Shown one piece after another: positions 26,845-35,867 of a DNA stretch of 64,000 nt (the first letter of the stretch is position 1; each line of letters starts with the position of its first letter). A program made the translations under genes and the position numbers. The stretch is from Sphingopyxis witflariensis (GTDB lineage Bacteria; Pseudomonadota; Alphaproteobacteria; Sphingomonadales; Sphingomonadaceae), in contig NZ_NISJ01000006.1 in NCBI RefSeq assembly GCF_002205635.1, forward strand, positions 168,866-232,865, written 5' to 3'. The notes under the pieces were generated by a model. The model was not told where the DNA came from. It did not search any database and saw only the letters and a list, made by a program, of their open reading frames with translations.

Positions 26845-26920
<76 letters not shown>

Positions 26921-26941
26921 CTACCTTCAACGCCCCTTGCT

Positions 26942-27814
26942 TCAAATTATGCCAAAGGTCCAGCCTTCGGTGCATGCAAGTTCGTCGGTGAGCGGGGCAG
27001 GGCCCCATAGCGCGGCGTTGCCAGCGATGTGGCGCAGCCACGCGGCGGTCAGCAGCGCGTCGCTCGCATGGTCGCTGATCGGGCCGGTGCTGCCGATCGG
27101 CGGCGAATCCAGCGCGGCCAACGCCGCATCGAGCGCTGCGCCGTCGCGGATTTTGCTGCGCCCCGGTGGCAGGCCCGCGGCGCGTGCAGCGAGGCTGGTA
27201 TATATTTCGACGAGTAACGGGCCTTTTGCGGGCAGAGGATCGAGCGGCCACAGCGGAATCCGGCCCGACAGACGGTGGAGCAGGCGCATCCCCGTCAGGC
27301 TGGCCTTGCCGACCTGTGCTGCGCCGACGAGGTTGAAATTGCTGACGCTGGCTGCCTGCTTCGTCGCGCGCTGATGTTGCTCGACGATGCGCAGGCGTCC
27401 GGCGCCGGGTTCGAACAGGTCGCCGACGTCGCTCTGGCCATGGCGAAAATGGCGCCGCGCTTCCGGATGCGCCAAAAACGACCCGGCTTCATGATGTGGA
27501 TCGCCGCACGCGAGCCGTTCTACCAATGCCCATAGGGCGCGGATATTGGCTGGACTGTCGGCCCAGTCGGGGAAATAGGCGCCATGGTCGGCAAAGGCGA
27601 AGGCGGCCGAAAAATCGAAACCGATCAGTATATTCTCGCCTGCGGCTGCGATCGATTCCAGCCATTCCAGAACTTCGGCGCGTGACCAGATATGCTTCGG
27701 CCGGACCAGTGCGGGCGCGGCGGTGCCACGCGCGACGGCGAGCGCAATTCCGCGTTGCCGGGGGCCGCGTGCGCCCGACCAGTCGATGGCGGCGAAATGC
27801 GAAAAACGGCGCAT
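26942..27814 (-). CDS. DUF429-like hypothetical protein
   Basis: The 290-residue protein begins MRRFSHFAAIDWSGARGPRQRGIALAVA. The AIDWSGA start resembles the RNase-H-like DUF429 group. Further conserved-looking acidic sites are ILIGFDFSAAFAFADHG, LLVEIYTSLAARAAG and a late ISDHASDALLTAAWLRH. The spaced acidic residues fit a nuclease-type fold, but no activity is known. It lies between tRNA-Thr and the divergent Nfu gene. The family call is from motif memory only. Confidence 0.7.
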   Translation of the reverse strand: MRRFSHFAAIDWSGARGPRQRGIALAVARGTAAPALVRPKHIWSRAEVLEWLESIAAAGENILIGFDFSAAFAFADHGAYFPDWADSPANIRALWALVERLACGDPHHEAGSFLAHPEARRHFRHGQSDVGDLFEPGAGRLRIVEQHQRATKQAASVSNFNLVGAAQVGKASLTGMRLLHRLSGRIPLWPLDPLPAKGPLLVEIYTSLAARAAGLPPGRSKIRDGAALDAALAALDSPPIGSTGPISDHASDALLTAAWLRHIAGNAALWGPAPLTDELACTEGWTFGII

Positions 27815-27868
27815 TGTCTTCCCCTAGGGCATCTATGTTATCTTGCACAAAGGGCGTCGGCGTCCCAC

Positions 27869-28453
27869 ATGCAACCCATGCTGATCGAAACCGAATCGAC
27901 GCCCAATCCCGCGACGCTCAAATTCCTGCCCGGTCGGGTGGTGATGGACGCGGGAACCCGTGACTTTGCGAGCCCCGAAGAGGCGGAAGCTTCGCCATTG
28001 GCGAGTGCGCTTTTTTCGCTCGGTGATGTCACCGGAGTCTTTTTCGGCCGCGACTTCGTGTCGGTGTCGATCGCGCCCGGTGCCGAGTGGAGCGACGTAA
28101 AGCCCGATGTCCTCGGCATCGTCATGGATCATTTCCTCGCCGACGTGCCGCTGTTCAGCGCCGCGAGTGCGGGTTTCTCCGTGCCGCCAGAGGATGAGGC
28201 CGGCTTCGCCGACGATCCCGCCGATGCCGATATCATCGAGCAGATCAAGGAACTCATCGAAACGCGCGTCCGTCCCGCAGTCGCCAATGATGGCGGCGAC
28301 ATCATCTATCGCGGTTTCGACAAGGGCAATGTGTATCTGAAGATGCAGGGTGCCTGCGCCGGCTGTCCGTCCTCGACCGCGACGCTGAAGAATGGCATTG
28401 AATCGCTGCTCAAACATTATGTTCCCGAAGTGACTGCGGTCCACGCCGTCTGA
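27869..28453 (+). CDS. NifU/Nfu family iron-sulfur scaffold protein
   Basis: The product is about 194 residues. An N-terminal Nfu domain (MLIETESTPNPATLKFLPG) precedes a C-terminal NifU domain with the cluster-binding pair CAGC in MQGACAGCPSSTATLKNGIE. It carries and delivers Fe-S clusters to target apoproteins. Starts at 27869 and 27878 are both possible. Family members usually begin at the second. GDIIYRGFDKGNVYLKM is also typical. It is the first gene of a long plus-strand housekeeping run. Confidence 0.93.
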   Translation: MQPMLIETESTPNPATLKFLPGRVVMDAGTRDFASPEEAEASPLASALFSLGDVTGVFFGRDFVSVSIAPGAEWSDVKPDVLGIVMDHFLADVPLFSAASAGFSVPPEDEAGFADDPADADIIEQIKELIETRVRPAVANDGGDIIYRGFDKGNVYLKMQGACAGCPSSTATLKNGIESLLKHYVPEVTAVHAV

Positions 28454-28476
28454 CGATCCCAAACAGGAGAATGCCC

Positions 28477-29070
28477 ATGAGCGAGCCGCTTTCGGATAGC
28501 GCCCTCGACCAGTTGTTTCGTGCCGCGCGTACTTATAACGGCTATCTCGACAAACCGGTTTCGGAAGCGCAACTCCACGCCATTTGGGACCTGGTGAAGT
28601 TCGGTCCCACCAGCGCCAACAGCCTGCCGGCGCGGATCATCTGGTGCGTGTCGGACGAGGCGAAGCAAAAGCTCGCCGCCTTCGCGCTGCCCGCCAATGC
28701 CGAAAAAATCCTGAAAGCGCCGGTCACTGCGATCATCGGCATGGACAATGAATTTTACGAAAATCTGCCCGACCTTTTCCCCCACGCCGATGCGCGTGCA
28801 TGGTTCGTCGGCAATGACGCGCTGGCGCACACGACCGCGTTCCGCAATTCCAGCTTGCAGGGCGGCTATTTCATCCTCGCGGCGCGCGCGCTCGGGCTCG
28901 ATACCGGGGCGATGTCGGGCTTTGACAATGCGGGCGTCGATGCGGCTTTCTTTACCGATCAGCCGAATGTGAAGAGCAATTTTATCACGACGCTCGGCTA
29001 TGGCGATCCGGCGAGCATTTTCGACCGCAGCCCGCGCCCGGATTTCGGCCGCTTTAATCGCATCGCCTGA
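28477..29070 (+). CDS. Nitroreductase family, malonic semialdehyde reductase (RutE-like)
   Basis: The 197-residue flavoprotein matches the RutE/HadB-like branch of nitroreductases: LDQLFRAARTYNGYLDKPVSEAQL, DLVKFGPTSANSLPARIIW, ARAWFVGNDAL, SLQGGYFILAARALGLDTGAMSGFD and a final LGYGDP. It would bind FMN and use NAD(P)H to reduce a small aldehyde or quinone. I chose the second ATG (28477), seven bases after AGGAG. It is 23 bp after the Nfu gene and 21 bp before tsaB. No other rut genes are near, so the uracil-pathway role is uncertain. Confidence 0.88.
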   Translation: MSEPLSDSALDQLFRAARTYNGYLDKPVSEAQLHAIWDLVKFGPTSANSLPARIIWCVSDEAKQKLAAFALPANAEKILKAPVTAIIGMDNEFYENLPDLFPHADARAWFVGNDALAHTTAFRNSSLQGGYFILAARALGLDTGAMSGFDNAGVDAAFFTDQPNVKSNFITTLGYGDPASIFDRSPRPDFGRFNRIA

Positions 29071-29091
29071 ACGGGCGGGCGGGGTCTTTTC

Positions 29092-29709
29092 ATGCGGTAT
29101 CTGGTCATCGATTCGGCGAGTGAAGCCTGCTCGGTGGCACTGGTGGACGCGGGAGAGGTCGTGGATTCTCGCCATGAGGTGATCGGCCGTGGCCACGCCG
29201 AACGGTTGGTTCCGCTGATCGCGGATCTGGCGGACGGTGGCCGCGCTGATGCCATTATGGTCGGCTGCGGCCCCGGCAGTTTCGCCGGGGTGCGCATCGG
29301 CGTCGCGGCAGCGCGGGGATTGGCGCTGGGCTGGCAGGTCCCGGTTCAGGGATTTTCGACTCTGTCGCTCGTCGCGGCCAGCGCCGCTGACGCCATTGCG
29401 GCGGCTGGCGGCGCGCTGGTGGTGATGGAGGGCGGGCATGGCCAATGGTTCGTGCAACCCTTTGCCGCCGACCTGACGCCGCGCGCCGCAATACGCTCAT
29501 TGCTTCCCGCAGAAGCGATCCGCGCCAACGATGCGCTGATCGTCGGCAACCGTGCCTTGCCCTTTGTCGAGTTGCGCGGAACCGGCGATGCGCTGTCGGT
29601 GCTTCCCGATGCGCGCGCGTTCCTGCAGCTTCCGGCCGATGCGCTGTTCGCCGATCCCCGGCCGATCTATGGTCGTGAACCCGATGCCAAACCGATGCGC
29701 ACGACATGA
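29092..29709 (+). CDS. tsaB: tRNA threonylcarbamoyladenosine biosynthesis protein TsaB
   Basis: The 205-residue protein is the ASKHA-fold partner of TsaD in making t6A37 of ANN-reading tRNAs. It has the start MRYLVIDSASEACSVALVD, the segment GHAERLVPLIADL, and the nucleotide-type loop VGCGPGSFAGVRIGVAAARGLALG. The shortened C-terminal half lacks TsaD's metal site as expected. Its stop overlaps the rimI start (ATGA at 29706), the common tsaB-rimI arrangement. Confidence 0.95.
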   Translation: MRYLVIDSASEACSVALVDAGEVVDSRHEVIGRGHAERLVPLIADLADGGRADAIMVGCGPGSFAGVRIGVAAARGLALGWQVPVQGFSTLSLVAASAADAIAAAGGALVVMEGGHGQWFVQPFAADLTPRAAIRSLLPAEAIRANDALIVGNRALPFVELRGTGDALSVLPDARAFLQLPADALFADPRPIYGREPDAKPMRTT

Positions 29710-30179
29710 GCGATGAAATTCGCCTTGCCGCCGCCCGCGTCAGCGATCTCGCGGCGGTGATGCGCGTGATGGATGCCGCCTTCGACCCCGCCTATGGTGA
29801 AGCGTGGAGTGGCGCACAACTGTTCACCCTGTTCGCGCTGCCCTCGGCGCGGGTCGCGCTCGCCTGGGATGGCGAGCGGCCGTGCGGTTTTTATGCAGCG
29901 CGTATTGCGGGGCCGGAAAGCGAACTGCTGTTGCTTGCGGTCGACCCCTCCGATCGCGGGCGCGGCATCGGTGCGCGGCTGATCGGTGATTGGCAGATAT
30001 GGGCCGATGCGCAGGGTGCTGACGACTATTTCCTTGAAATGCGTGCCGATAATGACGCCGTTCATCTTTATGCGCGCGCCGGATTTTCGGAATGTGGCCG
30101 CCGACCTGCTTATTATCGCGGCGGGGACGGGGTGGTGCGCGACGCGATTACCATGCGGCGATCGTCCACGGGAATGTAG
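29706..30179 (+). CDS. rimI: Ribosomal protein alanine N-acetyltransferase (RimI-like GNAT)
   Basis: The 157-residue GNAT acetyltransferase has the acetyl-CoA loop LLLLAVDPSDRGRGIGARLIGDW (R/QxxGxG/A form RGRGIG), then FLEMRADNDAVHLYARAGFSECGRR and the closing YYRGGDGVVRDAITM. It overlaps tsaB by 4 bp. In other bacteria RimI acetylates ribosomal protein S18 at its N-terminal Ala; here the assignment rests on synteny with tsaB and the YARxGF motif. Confidence 0.9.
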   Translation: MSDEIRLAAARVSDLAAVMRVMDAAFDPAYGEAWSGAQLFTLFALPSARVALAWDGERPCGFYAARIAGPESELLLLAVDPSDRGRGIGARLIGDWQIWADAQGADDYFLEMRADNDAVHLYARAGFSECGRRPAYYRGGDGVVRDAITMRRSSTGM

Positions 30180-30295
30180 CCAAATGATCGGCCATTGCGG
30201 AATTGTTCCCAAAGTGGCAGTAATCGGTCCGGTGGAAGTAGAATACCAATATTCGCTTCCCACTCTTCAGGGTGAATCTAGCAAGGAATAATCTC

Positions 30296-30727
30296 ATGTC
30301 GGACCATGCCGATACCAACGAAATGCTCGTGACGCTCACGGCTGACATTGTCGCAGCACATGTCAGCAACAATAGCGTCGCGATTTCGGACCTCGCCGTT
30401 CTGATCAACAATGTCCATGCCGCCTTGTCGGGGCTTGGCGAAAAGGTCGTTGTTGAAGAAGAACTCGTGCCTGCGGTGTCGATCCGCGCGTCGGTGAAAC
30501 CCGACTTCATCACCTGTCTCGAAGATGGCAAAAAGCTGAAGATGCTGCGCCGCCACCTGATGACGCATTACGGCATGACTCCTGATGATTATCGCGCCAA
30601 ATGGGGCCTGCCTGCCGACTATCCGATGGTCGCGCCGAACTATGCCGAAAAGCGTCGTGCGCTGGCCAAGGAAATCGGCCTCGGCACCAAGGGCCGTGGC
30701 GGCGGGCGCAAACCCAAAAAGGCCTAA
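30296..30727 (+). CDS. MucR/Ros family transcriptional regulator
   Basis: The 143-residue protein matches MucR: LVTLTADIVAAHVSNNSVAISDLAVLINNVHAAL at the N-terminus. The zinc-finger-like DNA-binding part ITCLEDGKKLKMLRRHLMTHYGMTPDDYRAKWGLPADYPMVAPNYAEKR follows, with a Lys/Gly-rich end. Alphaproteobacterial MucR binds AT-rich sites and controls surface polysaccharide, motility and cell-cycle genes. The start is the ATG at 30296 after AAGGA. It is commonly found before fur in sphingomonads, as here. A terminator follows at 30760. Confidence 0.93.
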   Translation: MSDHADTNEMLVTLTADIVAAHVSNNSVAISDLAVLINNVHAALSGLGEKVVVEEELVPAVSIRASVKPDFITCLEDGKKLKMLRRHLMTHYGMTPDDYRAKWGLPADYPMVAPNYAEKRRALAKEIGLGTKGRGGGRKPKKA

Positions 30728-30759
30728 GCGCTTTGCAATAGGGCCATAACGGCAAATGA

Positions 30760-30790
30760 GGGCGGCGCCGAAGGGGGCCGCCCTTGTTCT
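30760..30790 (+). terminator. Terminator after mucR-like gene
   Basis: The inverted repeat GGGCGGC / GCCGCCC (30760-30766 with 30777-30783) is followed by TTGTTC. It ends the tsaB-rimI-mucR transcript before fur. Confidence 0.65.
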
Positions 30791-30857
30791 ATCCGCGGCG
30801 CGACCCTATACAGTTGCCAGAACAAAGATACGACTGCATCACGCAGGAAAGGCCCGC

Positions 30858-31283
30858 ATGTCCGGTTCCATCGACCTTGAAGCTCTCTGCCATGAAAAAG
30901 GGCTTCGCATCACCGAGCAGCGCCGCATCATTGCGCGTGTGATTTCGGATTCCGAAGACCATCCCGACGTCGAGACGCTCTATGAGCGCGCCTCTAAAGT
31001 CGATAGCGGCATTTCAATTGCCACCGTTTACCGAACCGTCCGTCTATTCGAAGAAGCGGGCATTCTCGATCGCCATGATTTCGGCGACGGCCGGTCGCGC
31101 TACGAAGCCGCGCCCGAGGCGCATCACGACCATCTGATCGACGTCGAAACGGGCAAGGTGATCGAATTCGTCGATCCCGAACTGGAGGCGTTGCAAAAGG
31201 TTATCGCCGAACGGCTGGGCTTCCGCCTCGTCGATCATCGTATGGAGCTTTATGGTGTCGCCATCGATCGCAAGCGCGACTGA
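30858..31283 (+). CDS. fur: Fur family metal-responsive repressor
   Basis: The 141-residue regulator has the Fur winged helix (LCHEKGLRITEQRRIIARVISDSEDHPDVETLYERA, then ISIATVYRTVRLFEEAGILDRHDFGDGRSRYE). The metal-binding domain contains HHDHLIDVETGKVIEFVDPELE. It lacks the C-terminal CxxC zinc site of E. coli Fur, as is usual for alphaproteobacterial Fur/Mur. The ATG at 30858 follows AGGAAAGG. A Fur-type box lies before the TonB receptor at 35904. Its 3' end overlaps the acyltransferase start. Confidence 0.93.
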   Translation: MSGSIDLEALCHEKGLRITEQRRIIARVISDSEDHPDVETLYERASKVDSGISIATVYRTVRLFEEAGILDRHDFGDGRSRYEAAPEAHHDHLIDVETGKVIEFVDPELEALQKVIAERLGFRLVDHRMELYGVAIDRKRD

Positions 31284-32049
31284 TCGCGCCTCGATTACCT
31301 GGCGTTCGGTCGCACGCCTCACCTTGATGGTGCTGGCGCTTCTGTTCCTGATCGTTCCGCATCTTTGCTATCGTGCCGTTGGTCGCCCGTCGCCGATGGT
31401 CATGGCTTTTCTCAACGCCGCTGGCTGGATCGCGGGCCTGCGCGTCCGTACCACCGGCACGCGGTTGCGGCGCGATGTGCTGTTCGCGTCGAACCATGTC
31501 AGCTGGCTCGACATATTGGCGCTTGGCGGCGCCGCGCGATCGGCCTTTGTGTCGAAGGCGGAGGTCAAGGGCACGCCGCTCGTCGGCTGGCTCGCCGACC
31601 AGAATCATACCATTTATGTTCAGCGCGATGCGAAGCGCGAAATTCATGCGCAGGCGGACAATCTGCGCGGCGCATTGGCGCGCGGCCGGCCGGTGACGCT
31701 GTTTCCTGAAGGAACGACGGGCCCCGGCGACGGGCTGCTGCCATTTCGTGCCTCATTGTTCCAGGCCGTCGTCCCGCCGCTTCCCAATTTGCGGATCCAG
31801 CCGGTGTTCCTCGATTATGGCGCGGAGGCGAACGACATTGCCTGGCTCGACCCCGAATCGGGACTCGGCAATTTCAAGCGGCTGCTGGCGCGCAAGCGCC
31901 CGATCGCGCTCACGATCCACTATCTCGATCCGCTACCCGCCGAAGTGACCCATGATCGCAAGGCGATCAGCGAGTCAGCGCGGGCCGCGATAGCGCGTGA
32001 AATCGCCGCGACGGCGCGCCCTTCCGCCGCGGCGCTGCATCGCCTATAG
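31252..32049 (+). CDS. Lysophospholipid acyltransferase (PlsC-like)
   Basis: The 265-residue protein has an N-terminal membrane segment (about 22-42, LTLMVLALLFLIVPHLCY). The PlsC acyltransferase motifs are present: catalytic NHVSWLD (HX4D), the substrate motif VTLFPEGTTGPGDGLLPF and RIQPVFLDYG. It would acylate lysophosphatidic acid or a related lipid at the inner membrane. The start overlaps the end of fur by 32 bp in another frame, so translation may be coupled. miaB follows after 7 bp. Confidence 0.93.
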   Translation: MVSPSIASATDRASITWRSVARLTLMVLALLFLIVPHLCYRAVGRPSPMVMAFLNAAGWIAGLRVRTTGTRLRRDVLFASNHVSWLDILALGGAARSAFVSKAEVKGTPLVGWLADQNHTIYVQRDAKREIHAQADNLRGALARGRPVTLFPEGTTGPGDGLLPFRASLFQAVVPPLPNLRIQPVFLDYGAEANDIAWLDPESGLGNFKRLLARKRPIALTIHYLDPLPAEVTHDRKAISESARAAIAREIAATARPSAAALHRL

Positions 32050-32056
32050 CGAGCCG

Positions 32057-33394
32057 ATGAACCCCGACTCTCCCAAAACATTTCACGTCAAATCCTTCGG
32101 CTGCCAGATGAACGTCTATGATGGCGAGCGCATGGCCGAGATGCTCGGCGCCGAAGGCTATGTTGCCGCGGCCGAGGGCGCCGATGCCGACCTTGTCGTG
32201 CTCAACACCTGTCACATTCGCGAGCGCGCGGCCGAGAAAGTCTATTCGGATATCGGCCGCCTGAAGCGCGCCGACGGCAGCCGCCCGACGATTGCCGTCG
32301 CAGGCTGCGTCGCGCAGGCCGAGGGCGCCGAAATCGCGCGCCGTGCGCCCACCGTCGACGTCGTCGTCGGCCCGCAGGCCTATCACCGCTTGCCCGACCT
32401 GATCGCCCGCGCGGCGCGCGGCGAGAAAGCAGTCGACCTCGACATGCCCGCCGAATCGAAATTCGGTGCATTGCCCAAACGCGCGGGCGGTCAGCGCCCG
32501 ACGGCTTTCCTGACGGTGCAGGAAGGCTGCGACAAATTTTGCACCTATTGCGTCGTACCCTATACGCGCGGCGCCGAAATCAGCCGGCCCTTCGCCGACC
32601 TGATCGCCGAAGCGCGCGCGCTCATCGCGGGCGGCGCGCGCGAGATCACGCTGCTCGGCCAGAACGTCAACGCGTGGGACGGTGAGGATGATCGCGGCCG
32701 CGCGATCGGCCTCGACGGGCTGGTCCGCGAATTGGCGCGAGAGGATGGGCTGGAGCGTATCCGCTACATGACCAGCCACCCCAATGACATGACCGACGGG
32801 CTGATCGCGGCGCATGGCGAGATCGACAAGCTGATGCCCTATCTCCACCTGCCGGTGCAGGCGGGCAGCGACCGCATCCTCGCGGCGATGAACCGCAGCC
32901 ACAGTGCCGACAGCTATTTGCGCATCATCGAACGCGTCCGCGCGGTGCGTCCCGACATCGCGATCTCGGGCGACTTCATCGTCGGCTTTCCGGGGGAGAC
33001 CGAGGCGGATTTCCAGGCGACGCTCGATCTGATCCACGAGACGCGTTACGCGATGGCGTATAGCTTCAAATATTCGCGCCGCCCCGGCACTCCCGCGGCG
33101 ACGATGGACGATCAGATTCCCGATGAGGTGATGCACGACCGGTTGCTGCGCATGCAGGCGCTGCTCAACGAGCAGCAGCGGGCGTTTAACGCGGCAACGG
33201 TCGGCAAGACGACGCGCCTGCTGATGGAACGCAAAGGCAAGCTCGATGGTCAGCTGATCGGCAAGTCGCCATGGCTCCAGTCGGTGCATGTCATCGTGCC
33301 GGGCCTCGCGATCGGCGATATGGTCGATGTGCGCGTGACGTCGGGCGGCTCGAACAGCCTCGGCGCCGAACCGCTGATGAGAGAGGTCGCCTGA
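32057..33394 (+). CDS. miaB: tRNA-2-methylthio-N6-isopentenyladenosine synthase MiaB
   Basis: The 445-residue radical-SAM methylthiotransferase adds the methylthio group to i6A37 of tRNAs reading U-starting codons. The N-terminal cluster Cys is in VKSFGCQMNVYD, with others in NTCHIRERA and AVAGCVAQAEG. The SAM cluster CxxxCxxC is in QEGCDKFCTYCVVPYTRG. A TRAM domain closes it (TRLLMERKGKLDGQLIGKSPWLQSV). I chose the ATG at 32057, 7 bp after the acyltransferase stop; a longer frame from 31997 is not family sequence. Confidence 0.97.
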   Translation: MNPDSPKTFHVKSFGCQMNVYDGERMAEMLGAEGYVAAAEGADADLVVLNTCHIRERAAEKVYSDIGRLKRADGSRPTIAVAGCVAQAEGAEIARRAPTVDVVVGPQAYHRLPDLIARAARGEKAVDLDMPAESKFGALPKRAGGQRPTAFLTVQEGCDKFCTYCVVPYTRGAEISRPFADLIAEARALIAGGAREITLLGQNVNAWDGEDDRGRAIGLDGLVRELAREDGLERIRYMTSHPNDMTDGLIAAHGEIDKLMPYLHLPVQAGSDRILAAMNRSHSADSYLRIIERVRAVRPDIAISGDFIVGFPGETEADFQATLDLIHETRYAMAYSFKYSRRPGTPAATMDDQIPDEVMHDRLLRMQALLNEQQRAFNAATVGKTTRLLMERKGKLDGQLIGKSPWLQSVHVIVPGLAIGDMVDVRVTSGGSNSLGAEPLMREVA

Positions 33395-33460
33395 TGCGAC
33401 GCGGCGCGCCCGGCACCCACGAATACCCACGGTCGATTTTCAGCTAGGAGCATTGCCCAC

Positions 33461-34471
33461 GTGTCCAAACGCCCACTCGCCGCAACCCCCGCCGAACCCG
33501 GCGATCGCGTCCGATTGACGGCCGAGTTTGAACGGACACAGCTATTGGGGATATTGTTCGGCGAGTTTGATCGCAATCTCGTTGCGATCGAAAACCGCCT
33601 CGGCGTCTATATTTCGGCGCGCGGCAATCGCGTGCAGATCGAAGGCGAGGCGGAAGCTGCGGCGCGCGCCCGCGACGTGCTCGCCGATCTCTATGGCCGC
33701 ATCGAACAGGGGCAGGAGGTCGATGGCGGCATGGTCGATGGGGTGATTGCGCTGTCGGCGCAGCCGACACTCGACGGCATCATCCGCCACGATGTCAGCG
33801 AAGCGCCGCCGATCATGATCCGCACACGCAAAAAGACGATCGTCCCGCGTGCGCCGTCGCAGGTCCCCTATATGCAGGCGCTCGCCCGCGACGACATCAT
33901 CTTCGCGCTCGGCCCGGCGGGGACCGGCAAGACCTATCTCGCGGTCGCCCAGGCGGTCGCGCAGCTGATCACCGGTAGCGTCCAGCGCCTGATCCTGTCG
34001 CGTCCCGCGGTCGAGGCGGGCGAAAAGCTCGGCTTCCTTCCCGGCGACATGAAGGAAAAGGTCGATCCCTATTTGCGTCCGCTCTACGATGCGCTCCACG
34101 ATTGCCTGCCCGCCGAACAGGTCGAGCGCCGCATCGCGAGTGCGGAAATCGAAATCGCGCCGCTCGCCTTCATGCGCGGGCGCACGCTCGCCGATGCCTT
34201 CATCATCCTCGACGAAGCGCAGAACACGACGATCCCGCAGATGAAGATGTTCCTGACGCGCTTTGGTGCGAACAGCCGCATGGTCGTGTGCGGCGACCCG
34301 AAACAGGTCGATCTGCCGATCCCCGCCAGCTCGGGTCTCGCCGACGCAGTCAGCCGCCTCGAGGGCGTGGAAGGCATTAACGTCAGCTATTTCACCAGCG
34401 CCGACGTTGTCCGCCATCCGATTGTCGGACGGATCGTCGATGCCTATGAGGGGCCGGGGGCAAAGAGCTAA
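33461..34471 (+). CDS. PhoH family ATPase/helicase-like protein
   Basis: The 336-residue protein has an N-terminal KH-like segment (about 18-85). The PhoH ATPase follows, with Walker A GPAGTGKTYLAVAQA, the segment LILSRPAVEAGEKLGFLPGDMKEKVDPYLRPLYDAL and Walker B AFIILDEAQNTT. NSRMVVCGDPKQVDLP and a closing DVVRHPIVGRIVDAYE complete the family pattern. It corresponds to E. coli YbeZ, which works with the RNase YbeY. It starts at GTG 66 bp after miaB. In most sphingomonads ybeY follows; here a palindromic repeat and an unrelated minus-strand gene follow instead. Confidence 0.95.
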   Translation: MSKRPLAATPAEPGDRVRLTAEFERTQLLGILFGEFDRNLVAIENRLGVYISARGNRVQIEGEAEAAARARDVLADLYGRIEQGQEVDGGMVDGVIALSAQPTLDGIIRHDVSEAPPIMIRTRKKTIVPRAPSQVPYMQALARDDIIFALGPAGTGKTYLAVAQAVAQLITGSVQRLILSRPAVEAGEKLGFLPGDMKEKVDPYLRPLYDALHDCLPAEQVERRIASAEIEIAPLAFMRGRTLADAFIILDEAQNTTIPQMKMFLTRFGANSRMVVCGDPKQVDLPIPASSGLADAVSRLEGVEGINVSYFTSADVVRHPIVGRIVDAYEGPGAKS

Positions 34472-34484
34472 CGGCTTTTCGTCC

Positions 34485-34563
34485 CGTTTGTGTCGAGCGA
34501 AGTCGAGACCCCCATCGGTATAGCGCTTGGCCGAGGGGCATCTCGACTTCGCTCGATGCGAAC
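34485..34563. repeat. Intergenic palindromic repeat (GTCGAGCGAAGTCGAGA type)
   Basis: The arms TGTCGAGCGAAGTCGAGA(CCCC) and (GGGG)CATCTCGACTTCGCTCGA form a long imperfect hairpin between convergent genes. It is one of several palindrome families scattered through the central region and typical of sphingomonad intergenic DNA. It may also serve as a two-way terminator. Confidence 0.75.
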
Positions 34564-34599
34564 GGTTAATTAGGCTGCTCGATATTCTTGGAGATAGCT

Positions 34600-35715
34600 T
34601 CAGCCCGTCTTGCGCCCGAACACCCGCCGCACGCCGAAACCGGGCCGAGCGGACGGTGTAGCGCCCGGTTGCGGGCCGCTTGCGCAAACCTCGAAGCTGC
34701 CGCCGATCCCCTCGGCCATGCTGCGCTTCGATTGCCATTCGTCGAGCAATATCTGACGCTCGTCTTGCGCTGACGGCATCAACGCGGCGGGCGGCGACCG
34801 GTCGTCGAAGACGCGTTCGCGCGGGACATAGCTGTCCGACTGAAAACCATATTCGCGGTGCAGCAGTGGTTCGAGTTCATAGAGCGGCACGTCGTCGTCG
34901 GTCGCCGCGATATGGCGGACGCGATAGGATAGGCTGTGGTCGTCCGGGCCGAACGTGTCGTCGTCGGGGATGATATAGCCATTTTGGGTGGTCGCGACGC
35001 GCAGGAACGCCAGGATCGTCTCGAAATTTGCGGCCCAGGGCAGCTCGCTCGGTTCGATCCGGATTTCGCGATCGATGAAATGGCCGGCGCCGAAGGTGCG
35101 GATGCCCGCGAGGGTCTTGCCGCTCGCCGATTGGCCGCCGCCATAGAGATAAGGGTGGATATGCAGCGGGCCCGGAACGCTGCCGGTGCCCAGCGTGTCG
35201 AACATTTCGCCGGGAAACAGCTGGTTGCTCTGTGTCCAGTGGACGACGCTCGCGGGCTGTTCGTCCTGCGCCAGCCGCGTGAGAAGCGTGCAAAGCTCGA
35301 TCCGGCGCATGAATTGCGGCAGCGTGGTACTTGGTCGGACATAGCCGATTTTGCCCAGTACCCGGTCGATGTCACGGGTCGAGGGCAGCGCGCCATGCGA
35401 TACATTGATCAAGATATGCGCGCGATGTCGCATCAGCCGCTGGGGCATGTCGGGGCAATAGATGCGTGTGATCGCCGATTCGACCGGCTGCCGGAATGCA
35501 TCGGGGTTGGCGGGCTCAGCCACATATTCCAGCGTGATCATCGTCTCGCCGGCGCCGAACAGGCGATAGAAGACGCCCGGCTTCGCTTCGACCAGATTAT
35601 AGTCGAGGCCGCTGCGCGCCGCCTCGATGTTCAGGAAACTGTGCATCACCGATTCAAGATGGCGGACGGGCGCATCGAACAGCAGCGCCGATTGAATCTC
35701 ATGAGGAAAGGGCAT
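34600..35715 (-). CDS. Hypothetical cytoplasmic protein (possible DUF4261-like)
   Basis: The 371-residue protein has no signal peptide or membrane segment. Segments include MPFPHEIQSALLFDAPVRHLESVM, GETMITLEYVAEPANPDAF, RHRAHILINVSHGALPS and ASVVHWTQSNQLFPGEMFDTLG. The AHILI/HWTQSNQLFPGEMF pattern reminds me of DUF4261. A basic Pro/Gly-rich tail closes it (residues about 345-371). It stands alone between a palindromic repeat and the divergent iron-type TonB receptor. The function is unknown, and a lone gene at a point where ybeY is expected suggests rearrangement. Confidence 0.65.
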   Translation of the reverse strand: MPFPHEIQSALLFDAPVRHLESVMHSFLNIEAARSGLDYNLVEAKPGVFYRLFGAGETMITLEYVAEPANPDAFRQPVESAITRIYCPDMPQRLMRHRAHILINVSHGALPSTRDIDRVLGKIGYVRPSTTLPQFMRRIELCTLLTRLAQDEQPASVVHWTQSNQLFPGEMFDTLGTGSVPGPLHIHPYLYGGGQSASGKTLAGIRTFGAGHFIDREIRIEPSELPWAANFETILAFLRVATTQNGYIIPDDDTFGPDDHSLSYRVRHIAATDDDVPLYELEPLLHREYGFQSDSYVPRERVFDDRSPPAALMPSAQDERQILLDEWQSKRSMAEGIGGSFEVCASGPQPGATPSARPGFGVRRVFGRKTG

Positions 35716-35867
35716 GGCGGCCTAGCGAGCGAAGGGTCGATGGACCGCTTATGCCGCAGCCCGGTTTGATTTTGGTTAATCGCGCGATTTTGGCTTTCCA
35801 ATTAACGCAAGTGATTCTTAATAGCATAATACTTGACCACTGCGCCGCGCCTGCCTAGAGCGCGGCT

